Shown: positions 17,519 through 27,157, counted from the stretch's first letter. The stretch is 64,000 nt of DNA from an uncultured Bifidobacteriaceae bacterium (GCA_946891915.1 CAMPNN010000001.1:1-64000); one strand, 5' to 3'. The notes: generated from the sequence alone by a model not told the origin. Made by a program: numbers and translations.

Positions 17519-18316
17519 ATGACTGACGCTTTATTTTTGCTAGATACTGACCACGATAATGCTCCCGTGCTTGCGGATGGGATAGAGGAAGGATGGACGC
17601 TTACGCTTCCTTCCAGCGTAAAACGCCACGCAATATCCGCTATGCGATTGGCAGAAGGCGACGCTTTGCAGCTTTCCGACGGCAAAGGCTTGCGAATTCA
17701 CGCAACTGTTACGGATGCGGAAAATGGTTTAGTTCGAGTTGGCGCGTTCACTCGCGAAGCTCGCCGCACTACGCGTCTTGCGCTTGTGCAGGCTTTAGCA
17801 AAAACCGGCCACGATGAGCAAGCAATCGACATGGCTACGCAAATTGGCGTGGATGAAGTGATTCCTTGGTGTGCGGATCGTTCGATTGCAAAGTGGAAAC
17901 CTGGCCGCACGGACAAGCGTTGGAACCAGGTGTTGCAGGCTGCTACCGAGCAGTCTCGAAGGGCGTGGATGCCGGAGCTTCAGGAATGCGTGTCCAGCAA
18001 GCAGATTGTTGCAATATGTAGGCGTGCATGCGTTTACGGAAACCTAGTAGTGGTATTGCATCAGGATGCAACCGACTGCTGGAGTCAAATCGAGCAAGCT
18101 GTAAACACTCTTACTGAGCGCTGCCTGGATGATGGCAAGGAGCGCACAGTTTACGTGCTTGTTGGTCCAGAAGGCGGAATTAGTGACGACGAAGTTTCGA
18201 TGTTTGTTGACGCTGGAGCTAAAAGTTGCGTTTTGGGTAGTAATATTTTGCGCGCATCTACAGCAGGACCTGTGGCACTTTCGCTTCTTTCGCGCGCTTT
18301 AGGCCGATACGAATAG
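17519..18316 (+). CDS. rsmE: 16S rRNA (uracil1498-N3)-methyltransferase
   Basis: This 265-aa SPOUT-family methyltransferase modifies U1498 of 16S rRNA. An N-terminal PUA-like RNA-binding domain (about residues 20-75) is followed by the knotted SPOUT domain. The latter shows the family motifs LVQALAKTGHDEQAIDMATQ, VLVGPEGGISDDEV and LGSNILRASTAGPVALS, which bind S-adenosylmethionine. The reading frame is open 51 bases further upstream to a TTG, but homology begins at this ATG (MTDALFLLD). It starts 53 bases after the iron-sulfur gene and precedes hinT. Confidence 0.92.
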   Translation: MTDALFLLDTDHDNAPVLADGIEEGWTLTLPSSVKRHAISAMRLAEGDALQLSDGKGLRIHATVTDAENGLVRVGAFTREARRTTRLALVQALAKTGHDEQAIDMATQIGVDEVIPWCADRSIAKWKPGRTDKRWNQVLQAATEQSRRAWMPELQECVSSKQIVAICRRACVYGNLVVVLHQDATDCWSQIEQAVNTLTERCLDDGKERTVYVLVGPEGGISDDEVSMFVDAGAKSCVLGSNILRASTAGPVALSLLSRALGRYE

Positions 18317-18426
18317 TGCAAAAATCATAAATAAAATGCGCAAGTTTGTGTAAAATAGTAGGTAGTGTGCCGATTGCTTTTGGCTTAAGGCATTGATTTC
18401 ATTTAGTAGCGAATAGGGGAGAAACC

Positions 18427-18789
18427 ATGAGTGATATCACTTACAATACTGAGCCAGACTGCATCTTTTGCAAGATTATTGCCGGCGAAATTCCAAGTAG
18501 CAAAGTTTACGAGGATGATTCGGTTGTTGCGTTTAAGGATATTAATCCGCAGGCAAAAGTGCATGTGTTAATCGTGCCGCGAAATCATTATAAGAATGTT
18601 GCTGAGCTTGCTAGCAAATCTCCTGAAACTTTGGCTCATATTGCTGGCGTTGCACAAAATATTGCTAACGATGCGTTTAATGGAGATTACAGGCTTGTTT
18701 TTAACACGGGTCTTGGCGCTGGTCAAACAGTATTCCACGTTCACGCTCATGTGCTTACTGGCGAAAAGCTGGTAGAAGGCAGCTTATAA
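18427..18789 (+). CDS. hinT: HIT-family nucleotide hydrolase (HinT-like)
   Basis: The 120-aa histidine-triad protein hydrolyses nucleoside phosphoramidates or aminoacyl-adenylates. The triad is His104, His106 and His108 in VFHVHAHVL, and the N-terminus CIFCKIIAGEIPS with the pair of cysteines (Cys12, Cys15) is typical of HinT. AGGGGAG lies upstream of the ATG. It opens a run hinT-ybeY-corC-era with gaps of 87, 51 and 91 bases, all on the same strand. Confidence 0.93.
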   Translation: MSDITYNTEPDCIFCKIIAGEIPSSKVYEDDSVVAFKDINPQAKVHVLIVPRNHYKNVAELASKSPETLAHIAGVAQNIANDAFNGDYRLVFNTGLGAGQTVFHVHAHVLTGEKLVEGSL

Positions 18790-18876
18790 ATCGTGCAAAA
18801 TTACGTATTTTGCGCAAAATCTAAAGTAAGTGGCGGCGCTGAAATAATAAAACTGCGAGAGGAATAACAAATAATC

Positions 18877-19428
18877 ATGAGCATTGAAGTCATGAACGAA
18901 ACCGTGTGGCAAATCGACGCTAAAATCTTCTCCGATCTTGGCATGTGGGTGTTGCAGCAAATGAAGGTGAGCACGCACTCCGATTTGTCAATCACTTTCG
19001 TTGACCCGGAGCCAATTGCTTGCTTGCATGAGCGTTGGATGAACTTGGAAGGCCCAACCGACGTTATGAGTTTTCCAATGGACGAGCTTACTCCTGGTAG
19101 CGATGACAAAGTTTCCGAAGGCATGCTTGGTGACTTGGTGATTTGCCCGTGGGTTGCGCAACAGCAGGCGCTTGCTGCAGGTCATAGCACTATGGAAGAA
19201 ATGCTTCTGCTCAGTATTCACGGAATTTTGCATTTGCTTGGCTACGATCACACAACTCCTGAAGAAGAAAAGCAAATGTTTGGCTTGCAACGGCAGCTTT
19301 TGCTCACTTTCTTTGCTGCGCGTTCGGGAGAATTGTATGACGCAACGCTTCCGGAAGATGCTGTGAACGAGCTTGAACGTTACGACGCTGAACATGATGC
19401 AAAAAGCGGAAAAAATAAAAAGAAGTAG
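18877..19428 (+). CDS. ybeY: Endoribonuclease YbeY, rRNA maturation factor
   Basis: This 183-aa zinc-dependent RNase takes part in 16S rRNA 3'-end maturation and ribosome quality control. The metal ligands are His115, His119 and His125 in [13 protein letters not shown] (HX3HX5H). The family motif [11 protein letters not shown] is also present. The C-terminus ends in a lysine-rich tail. In many actinobacteria a phoH-like gene sits directly before ybeY; here hinT does, and there is no space for phoH. Confidence 0.94.
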   Translation: MSIEVMNETVWQIDAKIFSDLGMWVLQQMKVSTHSDLSITFVDPEPIACLHERWMNLEGPTDVMSFPMDELTPGSDDKVSEGMLGDLVICPWVAQQQALAAGHSTMEEMLLLSIHGILHLLGYDHTTPEEEKQMFGLQRQLLLTFFAARSGELYDATLPEDAVNELERYDAEHDAKSGKNKKK

Positions 19429-19479
19429 CGAAATTAGAAAACTAGTAATTGGTAGCAAAAGTGCGCTAAGAGCATAATT

Positions 19480-21003
19480 ATGGAATATATTAAAGGTTTC
19501 TTTACAAATATCTTTACGAATATATCGGTACCAGAATTGCCGTTGCATGTGTGGCTGGGATTGGCTGCGCTACTAGTGTTGGCAATACTTCTGGTGTGGT
19601 TGTCTCTTGCCATGGCTGCCGCAGAAGGTGCGGTTCCTAGAGTTACGCGCGCAAGCTTGAACAATCTTATGATCGAGGCGCAAACTCACGATGACGAAAC
19701 TAGCGCAATAGTTCGTATGCGCAGAATTTCAAGGATTCACCGTGTAAAGAATCTTATTGCCGACCGCTACGCAACTTCTGGAGCTTGTGCGTTTGTGCGC
19801 GTGCTTTGTAATGTGCTTGATGGCGTGCTGGTGGCTGCGTTGGTTGCGTTTTTTGGCGCTCCACTTTGGGTGACTCTTGTTGTTGGCGTTGTGGTTTCTG
19901 TAATTGTTGCTGTGATTTCTATGCTTGTGCGCCCGCGTTCTGTTGGTGCTGCTCAGCCTGTTGCTAAGCTGATGCGGCTTTCGCGCATTGTGTCGATTGC
20001 TATTGCGATTAATCCTTTGGTTCGTATTGCTGGAGATGCGGATGTTGCTTCAAGAAAGAAGCATTCGGATCTTTCTGACGACGAAGCTTTGGAGGATATT
20101 CAGCTTGACCAGGCGAAGGCTAGTATTGACCGTCTTGTTGAGGCGAACGATTTTGATCCTGAAGTTTCGGAAATGATGCGCAATGTGCTCACTCTTTCGG
20201 ACACTTTGACCCGCGAAATCATGGTTCCTCGAACCGACATGATTTGCGTAAAAAGCGACGAAACTCTGGAAAATTTCCTGAAATTATGCTCTCGTTCAGG
20301 ATTTTCTCGCGTTCCGGTTATTGGCGATTCTGTTGACGATTTAGTTGGCGTCGCATATTTGAAGGATGCTGTGCGCGCTACGGTGTTTAATCCTGCGGCT
20401 TCTACAAGAGCTGTTGATACGATTAGCCGTGATCCTATGCTTGTGCCGGAGTCGAAGCCGGTTGATGATTTATTCCATGAAATGCAGCGAATTCGACAGC
20501 ATGTGGCCGTTGTGGTTGACGAATACGGCGGTATTGCTGGGTTGGTGACGATTGAGGATGCTATTGAGCAGATTGTGGGCGAGTTGGAAGATGAGCACGA
20601 TCGCACGCAGCATGCGGATCCGGAAGAAGTTAGCGAGGGCGTGTGGAAGATGCCTGCGCGAACGCCGATTGCGGATTTGGAAGATATTTTTGAAGTTCAT
20701 ATTGACGAAGACGATGTTGATACTGTGTTTGGTTTGCTTACTAAGTTGCTTGGTAACGTGCCGATTGTTGGCTCTAGTGCGGTTACGCGCGGACTGAAAT
20801 TAACGGCTGTGGATTCAGCTGGCAGGCGTAAGAAGGTGTCAACTATTTTGGTTGAGCGCGATGTTAAGGGACTTGAGGAACCTAAAGACGAGCAAGCTGA
20901 AAGTGGTGGCTCGGAGAAGCATTCGGAAAAGGCGCTTGAAAGTAAGCAAACTAATGCACTTAAACAAGCAAGCACTATGAAGCAAACGAATTTGCTTAAA
21001 TAG
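19480..21003 (+). CDS. CorC/HlyC-family membrane protein with tandem CBS domains
   Basis: The 507-aa protein has an N-terminal membrane region (segments at about 20-45, 100-120 and 125-150; DUF21-like but short). A pair of CBS domains follows at about 235-365 ([20 protein letters not shown] and [20 protein letters not shown]). A C-terminal CorC_HlyC domain at about 380-470 contains [16 protein letters not shown]. Relatives are magnesium/cobalt efflux factors or Mg2+ transporters; the hemolysin label is historical. The last 40 residues are a low-complexity Gln/Lys/Ser tail ([16 protein letters not shown]) with internal repetition. It lies between ybeY and era as in many actinobacteria. Confidence 0.88.
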   Translation: MEYIKGFFTNIFTNISVPELPLHVWLGLAALLVLAILLVWLSLAMAAAEGAVPRVTRASLNNLMIEAQTHDDETSAIVRMRRISRIHRVKNLIADRYATSGACAFVRVLCNVLDGVLVAALVAFFGAPLWVTLVVGVVVSVIVAVISMLVRPRSVGAAQPVAKLMRLSRIVSIAIAINPLVRIAGDADVASRKKHSDLSDDEALEDIQLDQAKASIDRLVEANDFDPEVSEMMRNVLTLSDTLTREIMVPRTDMICVKSDETLENFLKLCSRSGFSRVPVIGDSVDDLVGVAYLKDAVRATVFNPAASTRAVDTISRDPMLVPESKPVDDLFHEMQRIRQHVAVVVDEYGGIAGLVTIEDAIEQIVGELEDEHDRTQHADPEEVSEGVWKMPARTPIADLEDIFEVHIDEDDVDTVFGLLTKLLGNVPIVGSSAVTRGLKLTAVDSAGRRKKVSTILVERDVKGLEEPKDEQAESGGSEKHSEKALESKQTNALKQASTMKQTNLLK

Positions 21004-21014
21004 GTGAGTAATTA

Positions 21015-21077
21015 AAGTAAATAATCTAAAGTAAAAAAACTAGAGTAAATAATCTAAAGTAAATAATCTAAAGTAAA
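21015..21077. repeat. Tandem AAAGTAAATAATCT-type repeats before era
   Basis: About four degenerate copies of a 14-15-base AT-rich unit (AAAGTAAATAATCT and variants with AAAAAACT) fill the spacer between the CBS-domain gene and era. The ribosome site of era follows directly. Confidence 0.7.
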
Positions 21078-21094
21078 AAACTGGAAGGCAAAAC

Positions 21095-22165
21095 GTGAAC
21101 GATATTAACGATGTAAACGATATGAACGAAGAAAACGAAGTTGATGACGCAGCCGATTTCGACGACGAGATGTTTGCGAATCTCGACCAATCTACGCACG
21201 CAACAATCCAAGCTCCCGATTTTCACGGCTACCGCTCCGGATTCGTTGCAGTAGTAGGTAGGCCAAACGTTGGAAAATCAACGCTTATGAATGCTCTTAT
21301 TGGTACGCAAATCGCCATAGCGTCATCCCGCCCAGAAACTACCCGCAAGGCAATTCGCGGAATTGTGACTACAGAAAATGCGCAAATGGTTCTGGTTGAT
21401 ACGCCAGGTATTCACCGACCGCGAACTCTTCTTGGACAGCGCTTAAACGATATTGTTGACGAGTCTCTTTCAGACGTTGATGCCATAGCATTTTTGCTTC
21501 CAGCAGACCAGGAGATTGGTCCGGGAGACAGACGAATTTTAAGTCGACTTCGCTCCGATTTTGCCAAAAAAGACGCGTCTGGAAACTGGATTTGGAAAGT
21601 TCCTCTTATTGGCATTGTTACGAAGATTGACACGTTAAGCCGAGATGAATTGGTATCTCACTTGCTTGAAATTCAGCAATTTGCTGATTTTACGGATATT
21701 GTGCCTGTAAGTGCGCTGGAACGCGACAATGTTGACGAGGTTAAAAAGGTTTTGATTGATAATCTGCCAGAAGGTCCTCAAATGTATCCGGAAGATCAGC
21801 TTAGTGAGGAAAGCCCGTCAGATATGATTGCGGAGCTAATTCGTGGCGCATTTTTGGAAGAGTTGGACGATGAGCTTCCGCATTCTTTGGCAGTAGTTGT
21901 TGACGACATTGTGTACCCGAGTGGGGATGATGACACGCAGTACGACGACAACAAAGCTCACGTGCTTGTGTCCGTATATGTTGAGCGAGACTCTCAAAAG
22001 CCGATTATTATTGGGCATCGTGCGGAACATTTAGTTCGCGTAAAGAAACGTTTACGCACGGCAGTGAATCGCATTACTGGCACTAAAGCAGTGCTTGAAT
22101 TGCACGTGAAGGTTGCTAAGGGTTGGCAGAGTGACCCGAAGAAGCTTGAGCGCTTAGGATTCTAA
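21095..22165 (+). CDS. era: GTPase Era (30S ribosome assembly)
   Basis: Era binds the 3' end of 16S rRNA and assists 30S maturation. The 356-aa protein has G1 VVGRPNVGKS at about 53-62, G3 DTPG, G4 TKID and a C-terminal KH domain with VKVAKGWQSDPKKLERLGF near the end. It carries about 45 extra N-terminal residues that are rich in Asp, Asn and Glu (MNDINDVNDMNEENEVDDAA), encoded by AACGAT-type short repeats. The GTG start follows GGAAGG. The extension is unusual for Era and probably disordered. Confidence 0.95.
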   Translation: MNDINDVNDMNEENEVDDAADFDDEMFANLDQSTHATIQAPDFHGYRSGFVAVVGRPNVGKSTLMNALIGTQIAIASSRPETTRKAIRGIVTTENAQMVLVDTPGIHRPRTLLGQRLNDIVDESLSDVDAIAFLLPADQEIGPGDRRILSRLRSDFAKKDASGNWIWKVPLIGIVTKIDTLSRDELVSHLLEIQQFADFTDIVPVSALERDNVDEVKKVLIDNLPEGPQMYPEDQLSEESPSDMIAELIRGAFLEELDDELPHSLAVVVDDIVYPSGDDDTQYDDNKAHVLVSVYVERDSQKPIIIGHRAEHLVRVKKRLRTAVNRITGTKAVLELHVKVAKGWQSDPKKLERLGF

Positions 22166-22194
22166 TTTGGCTATTGATTAAGATTTATTCTTAT

Positions 22195-22260
22195 TGCGTA
22201 AGCTTTTTATTGTAAGCTTTTTATTGCGTAAGCTTTATTGTTTAAGTTTTTGCGTAAGCG
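22195..22260. repeat. GCGTAAGCTTTTTATT-type tandem repeats
   Basis: Three to four imperfect copies of a GCGTAAGCTTTTTATT unit follow era, ahead of the shared terminator. No gene is seen. Confidence 0.6.
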
Positions 22261-22288
22261 TTTATTTGAGTGTTCTTAGAATATATAA

Positions 22289-22323
22289 AAGTGGCGCAGC
22301 GGTTTATTTCCGTTGCGCCACTT
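22289..22323. terminator. Bidirectional terminator between era and the convergent surface protein gene
   Basis: A 14-bp stem with one G-T pair (AAGTGGCGCAGCGG at 22289-22302 with CCGTTGCGCCACTT at 22310-22323) has a 7-base loop. It lies between two convergent genes, although its T run is weak on both sides. Confidence 0.7.
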
Positions 22324-22353
22324 GTTTAGCCTTTTAGCTTTATTCAGTTAGCT

Positions 22354-25300
22354 TTATTCAGCTTTGTACAGCCAGCCAAATAGTTTTTGCCATAATGAGT
22401 AGCTATCTTCGTTGGAAGATTCAGCATTATTAGCGTCGTAACCATTATTAGCGTCGTAATCAGCGGTGGCCACATCGTAATTGAATGTGTTATTGTAATA
22501 TTCGAAATTATTGAGATAATTCAAATAATCAAAATCATACTCCGGCATTACGTAAGTGCTATTTGGCACTGTAAAGTCATAGTTTGCTTCTTCTGAATTG
22601 TTCACAGTTGCCGAATTGTAATCTTGCAACAGACTGCTGTAATCGCTTAGATCGTACGCACTATAGTCGTAAGCATTTGGATCGTACGCGCTGTAGTCGT
22701 AGGAGCTTACGTCTGGCAGATTGTAGTTTGGCAGTTCGTACGCGCTGTAGTCGTAGTTTGGCAGTTCGTATGAGCTATAGTCGTAAGAGTCGGCGTTGTA
22801 CACGCTTGGATCATACGAGCTGTAGTCGTAAGAGCTTACATCTGGCAGATTGTAGCTTGGCAGTTCGTACGAACTATAGTCGTAGCTTGGCAATTCATAC
22901 GCGCTGTAGTCGTAGGAGCTTACATCTGGCAGATTGTAGTTTGGCAATTCGTACGAACTATAGTCATAGTTGCTATAGTCGTACGCATTCGGATCATACG
23001 CATTATAGTCGTATGCATTATAGTCAAAGCCTGGAATGTTCGCATATGGATTGTTTACATCATATGTGCCGTTGCCAGCATTAGTATTAACATCGGCTTC
23101 GTTTTCGGAACCAGTGTTTACTCCAGTGCCGGAATTGGAGGTGTCTTCACCAGATGCTCCGCCTCCAGGCAAGTTATCGTCTTCATTTTGCGAGCCTGCG
23201 CCACCGGATGGCACATTATCATCCACGACAGGTGCCGGAGGAGTTGGTACCACTGGTGGTTCAACAGGTGCAGGTGGTTCAACAGGTTGTACTTGCTCTG
23301 GTGCAACTTGTGCAAGAGTCTTAGAAAGACTGTTTGCAGATGTGCTAAGCGTTGAAGCGGTAGAAGTAAGTGCGCTAGCTTTATTGCCTAGTTCACCCGT
23401 GAAAGCATTGAGACCGTTAATTGCGTCGCCAAACTTTTTAGCATATTCAGTCTTAGCTGCTTCGTCAGTATTAGCTATTGCTTCAAATGTTGCTTTAGCA
23501 GTAGAAACAGTTTGCTGAATATTTGCAATAGTAGTCTTTGCGTTTTCTACAACTTCTTGAGCATGCTGAACCTTGGCTTGAGCGTTTGCTACAGCAGTTT
23601 GAGCAGCCTTAACCTTCTCAACAACAGCATCGGTTGCAGTCTTAACAGCAGCCTTTGTAGTTTTAACTGTTTCCTCAGCCTTTTGGGCTTTTTCTTTCAG
23701 TGCCTTAAGTTGGTTTGTTGCTGTGCTTTGAGTTGACTTAGCGCCATCAAGAGCAGTCTGCGCACCCTTAGCTTTGGCTTTAGCATTTTTAACACTCTGA
23801 TTCTCAGTTTCAATCTGAGCTTCAAGCTTAGCAATCTTTTCATTCAGAGCAGTTACCTTTGCTTCAGCTTCTTTAAGCTCTTGATTAGCCTTAGTTTTTG
23901 CAGCTTCAGCACGTGCAACAGCTTCAGTTGCTTTATCAAAATTGGCTTGAGCGGTTTTAACAGCAGTAGTAAATTCGCCATCAACTTTTGCTTGCTGTGT
24001 CTTGGCAGCAGTGCGTGCTGCTTTGGCAGTTTGCTCTGTAGTTTTAGCCTTTTCGCTCAACTTTGTTGCAGCTGTTTGCAACTTTTCAAGCTCGCCCTGA
24101 AGCTTCTGAATCTTCTCAGTGCGCTCTTTTTCACCTAGCTGAGCAGCTTGTTGAGCCGCCTGCTTAGCATCTTCATACTTTTTATTAAGAGTCTCCCAAG
24201 CTTTCCTCAGCTCCTCAGCCTTCTTAGCAGCCTCTTCCTTTGCCTTATTCGCAGCAGCAGAATCATTAATAGCTTTATTGAAGTTCTTCGATGCTTCGGC
24301 AATATTCTTTTCCAAAGCTTCAATAGCTGTACGTTTTTCGTTTGCAGAGCTAATGCTCGTGTTGAGTTTACTTATATTGCTTTCAATTGTGCTAAGTTCA
24401 CTAGTATATTGTGCTAATCTCTTTTCAGCCCATGGGAGATACACATTCTTATTGTGGTTATAGCTATCTTCAGCACCAGATTCCCAATGATATTGAGGGT
24501 TCTTCTCGTATTTGTCGAGTCCATCCTTTACATCCTTTATGTCTTTGCTTAGTTCATCTTTCGCTTTGGTTAAGCTTTCTTTCTTTTCTTCAAGTTTAGT
24601 TTTTTCCTGATCTTGAAGACCGTCATTGGAGCGGTCTTTATCTTCATCGCCCAAATTTGACGCATCGCTCATGTTCAAGTCGTAATGCACTTTGCGAAGC
24701 TCATACTTTTTAGCAAACAAATTATAATTTGCAACGTTTGCTTCAGCATTCAACTTTTGCAGGGCTTCAACGTTTTCTGGTTGCGATTTTGCCGTTTCGC
24801 CTAACTGATTTTCATAATCGCCAAGAAGCTGTTTGTACTTTTCAACGCTAATCGAAGATTCATCACTTCCATGCCATACTGCTATGTCTCCAGGATAATA
24901 TTCGCCACTAGGTGCACCTTCTTTACTGAATAGTTGATTTAGATACAAATCACTTTCAGCAAATCCTCCAGCAGTAATGCTTTTGTTTGCAAAGCTTGTG
25001 TAGTGGCCAATAGACTCAATGAAGATATGAGTGAATTTTGCATTATTGTCTTCAGCGTTTTCGAAAAATGCAAGGTCTGGAGTTTGCGCCATATATGCAT
25101 TTAAATCATAACGATGCTCCCTAAGAGCTTTCTTACCTGCTTCGGAAAGCTTATGTTCTTTCCTATTGTTACTCTTGCCAGTTACGAATATTCCTTCAAC
25201 AGCTTTGTCGTAGCGCTCCTTTTCAACCGTGTACCAGCCGCTAAGAGCGTTATACTTAGATTCAGAATCAATGCTGCAAGATGTGTTGCCGTTTCCCATT

Positions 25301-26931
25301 ACGCTGCAATTGTCGTAAGTAGTAGCTTTATGGTCATTACTGTCGCCATCATAATTGCCCCACGCAAGGTTCTCATTAGCATTGTATGGGTTGGTTTCCA
25401 TAACTGTATGCCCGTTATATCCAGGGTGATTTTGAGAGTGATCTTTATGTGCTGCAGAATAGAATGAGTTTACAATGCCTTCTGCGATTAAGCTTAATCT
25501 CACGTTTATATTGCCTAAAGCTGCACCATTAGCGCTACTGTTTTGCTTGCTGTCTTCACTGCGTAGCTTGTTTAGTGCATCGTAATATGTTGCGGCTTCC
25601 TTCATGTTTTCTAATGAATCTGCGCCGCCAACTTTACCAAGTTTCACAAGATCCTTATACCACATAGGAACTTCTATAATACGGTCAACAACGTTTTGTT
25701 GTTTATCTCCATCACCTACTGTCTTTGTGATTTCAACTTTTTCACCACGTAGAATCTTCTTGGCACGATTAGCATCTTCAAGAAGAGCTTTATCTTCCGC
25801 TGAACTTGCATTATTGTATTTGCTAATTACATATTCCAAGAAGTTTTCAAAATTTGCCTTAGTGGTAGAAGGATCCTTTGCGGCAGCCTCTGTGGCAGTT
25901 TTTTTAGCCTCTTTCACAGCCTTTTCTGCTTCGCTAAGCCTATTAGCATCGCTGTTTTCCTTCAACTTATCTTCTGCATTAGTTAATGCTGTGTGCTTAG
26001 TTGTTATGTCAGTAGTAGCTTTTTGAGCTTCCTGAGCTTTTGCGTCTGCTTCGCTTTGAGCTGCAGTATAAGCATTATGAGCTTGATCCGCTTCGCCCTC
26101 GAGCTTCTTTACATTCGGATCTTCGTCTGCAGGTTTATTATCTTTCAAACGATTTATTTCGTTGGTCTTCTCATTCTGCTGGTTTTCATTATCCGTTACA
26201 GCTTGCTCGGCTTCTTTGTGTTCATTCTCTTTTTGAGTTGCTACATCAGAAAGCTGAGTTGCGTGATCCTGAGCCTGCTGCTTATCCTGCTCAGCTTGTT
26301 CAAGATTGGTATTGGCGGTTTTCAGATTACCTGTTTCAGTTTCTAGGTTTTTTCCAGCTTGAGTCTGTTTTGTTGTTTTATTTTGAACGTTTTCCTTTGC
26401 AGCATCAAGCTCGCCTTGAACTGAAGCTTTTTCGTTGGTGGTTTTATTCAGAGTATTTTCAGCATCTTTCTGTTCTGTTTGTGCTCCCTCGAACAATTTT
26501 TGCTTATTTGCAACATCTTTGTTGGCGTTATCTACCTCAGTTTGCTTTCCTGCTAATTCCTTTTCGGCTGCAGTTTTCTGCTCTTCGGCTGTTGTCTCTT
26601 CTTTTTTCTTGTTTTCTAATTCAGTCTGAGCTTTAGTTACTTCCTTGTTAGCATCAGTGGCTTCGCTGTTAGCATTAGTAACTTCGTTTTCAGCCTCATT
26701 AACTTCCTCAGTAACCGTATTCTTCTGCTCGTTAGCATCATTGATAACTTTATCAGCTTCTTTTTTGGCTTTATCTACAGTGCTTTCTCCCTGATTCACT
26801 ACAGGAGGATTAGAAGTGCCAGTTGGCGAATTAGATGCTGGATCAGTAGCGGCGTTTGCCACATTTGCCATTCCGAAAAATGCAAGGGAGCTGGCGCCCA
26901 AAGAGATTGCAACTGCAAGCTTTGCGTTCAT
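22354..26931 (-). CDS. Large secreted coiled-coil protein with CAP-like domain and tyrosine-rich C-terminal repeats
   Basis: The 1525-aa product starts at an ATG preceded by AGAAGGG and has a signal peptide ending ANVANA before ATDPAS. Order of parts: a charged Lys/Glu/Ala/Thr-rich coiled coil (about 30-350); a CAP/SCP-like domain (about 370-730) with NENLAWGNYDG, GWYTVEKERYDKA and ESIGHYTSF; a second long coiled coil (about 760-1235); a Pro/Gly/Asn linker; and about 150 residues of tyrosine-rich repeats (DYSSYELP, NLPDVSSYDYS, DPNAYDYS). The C-terminal end is amphipathic (SLWQKLFGWLYKAE). No LPXTG motif or transmembrane anchor is seen, so attachment must be by another route. The adjacent gene encodes a smaller relative. 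A nine-G tract lies in its promoter. Its function is unknown; an adhesin or cell-wall protein is a guess. Confidence 0.85.
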   Translation of the reverse strand: MNAKLAVAISLGASSLAFFGMANVANAATDPASNSPTGTSNPPVVNQGESTVDKAKKEADKVINDANEQKNTVTEEVNEAENEVTNANSEATDANKEVTKAQTELENKKKEETTAEEQKTAAEKELAGKQTEVDNANKDVANKQKLFEGAQTEQKDAENTLNKTTNEKASVQGELDAAKENVQNKTTKQTQAGKNLETETGNLKTANTNLEQAEQDKQQAQDHATQLSDVATQKENEHKEAEQAVTDNENQQNEKTNEINRLKDNKPADEDPNVKKLEGEADQAHNAYTAAQSEADAKAQEAQKATTDITTKHTALTNAEDKLKENSDANRLSEAEKAVKEAKKTATEAAAKDPSTTKANFENFLEYVISKYNNASSAEDKALLEDANRAKKILRGEKVEITKTVGDGDKQQNVVDRIIEVPMWYKDLVKLGKVGGADSLENMKEAATYYDALNKLRSEDSKQNSSANGAALGNINVRLSLIAEGIVNSFYSAAHKDHSQNHPGYNGHTVMETNPYNANENLAWGNYDGDSNDHKATTYDNCSVMGNGNTSCSIDSESKYNALSGWYTVEKERYDKAVEGIFVTGKSNNRKEHKLSEAGKKALREHRYDLNAYMAQTPDLAFFENAEDNNAKFTHIFIESIGHYTSFANKSITAGGFAESDLYLNQLFSKEGAPSGEYYPGDIAVWHGSDESSISVEKYKQLLGDYENQLGETAKSQPENVEALQKLNAEANVANYNLFAKKYELRKVHYDLNMSDASNLGDEDKDRSNDGLQDQEKTKLEEKKESLTKAKDELSKDIKDVKDGLDKYEKNPQYHWESGAEDSYNHNKNVYLPWAEKRLAQYTSELSTIESNISKLNTSISSANEKRTAIEALEKNIAEASKNFNKAINDSAAANKAKEEAAKKAEELRKAWETLNKKYEDAKQAAQQAAQLGEKERTEKIQKLQGELEKLQTAATKLSEKAKTTEQTAKAARTAAKTQQAKVDGEFTTAVKTAQANFDKATEAVARAEAAKTKANQELKEAEAKVTALNEKIAKLEAQIETENQSVKNAKAKAKGAQTALDGAKSTQSTATNQLKALKEKAQKAEETVKTTKAAVKTATDAVVEKVKAAQTAVANAQAKVQHAQEVVENAKTTIANIQQTVSTAKATFEAIANTDEAAKTEYAKKFGDAINGLNAFTGELGNKASALTSTASTLSTSANSLSKTLAQVAPEQVQPVEPPAPVEPPVVPTPPAPVVDDNVPSGGAGSQNEDDNLPGGGASGEDTSNSGTGVNTGSENEADVNTNAGNGTYDVNNPYANIPGFDYNAYDYNAYDPNAYDYSNYDYSSYELPNYNLPDVSSYDYSAYELPSYDYSSYELPSYNLPDVSSYDYSSYDPSVYNADSYDYSSYELPNYDYSAYELPNYNLPDVSSYDYSAYDPNAYDYSAYDLSDYSSLLQDYNSATVNNSEEANYDFTVPNSTYVMPEYDFDYLNYLNNFEYYNNTFNYDVATADYDANNGYDANNAESSNEDSYSLWQKLFGWLYKAE
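22640..23066 (-). repeat. Coding repeats for the tyrosine-rich tail
   Basis: Irregular in-frame repeats encode Tyr at nearly every third residue. The block coding NLPDVSSYDYS occurs at about 22703, 22832 and 22916, giving spacings of 129 and 84 bases, both multiples of three. Units therefore can be gained or lost without shifting the frame. Confidence 0.8.
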
Positions 26932-27030
26932 AATTAACCCTTCTCTCGAATTAAGGAATTTAACTACTTTGTTCGCGAACTGCAAGTGCAAGCACTAATG
27001 CGAGTCTTACAATTCGCACTTTGGTTACAT

Positions 27031-27065
27031 ATTATACTATATTCTTCACGGGGGGGGGTAATCAA
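27031..27065 (-). promoter_or_regulatory. Promoter of the large surface protein, interrupted by a nine-G tract
   Basis: On the minus strand a perfect -10 TATAAT (27036-27031) lies about 100 bases before the start codon. A -35-like TTGATT (27065-27060) lies 23 bases upstream of it. The spacer contains nine consecutive C (G on the plus strand, 27050-27058). Loss or gain of bases in the tract would change the spacing toward or away from 17. This is the classic design of a phase-variable promoter; the -35 assignment is tentative. Confidence 0.5.
27050..27058. repeat. Homopolymer tract of nine G
   Basis: Nine consecutive G bases in otherwise AT-rich intergenic DNA. One of two G9 tracts in the window, both at surface-protein genes. 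Confidence 0.95.
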
Positions 27066-27079
27066 GTTGCCTTGACACT

Positions 27080-27120
27080 AAAAAGTGGCGCAACATTAAA
27101 ATTATGCTGCGTCACTTTTT
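27080..27120 (-). terminator. Terminator after the smaller CAP-domain protein
   Basis: A 17-bp stem with two G-T pairs (27080-27096 with 27104-27120) is flanked by A and T runs. It lies 38 bases past the stop of the minus-strand gene and just upstream of the next promoter, insulating the two surface protein genes from each other. Confidence 0.85.
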
Positions 27121-27157
27121 AATATTTTATTAAATTATAAATATACTATACTGCACT

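Noticed and set aside
25604-26636. Open frames on the plus strand across the coiled-coil gene
   Set aside because: The low-complexity Lys/Glu/Ala codons of the minus-strand gene leave few stops on the other strand. The products are Leu/Ser/Phe-rich with no start signals.
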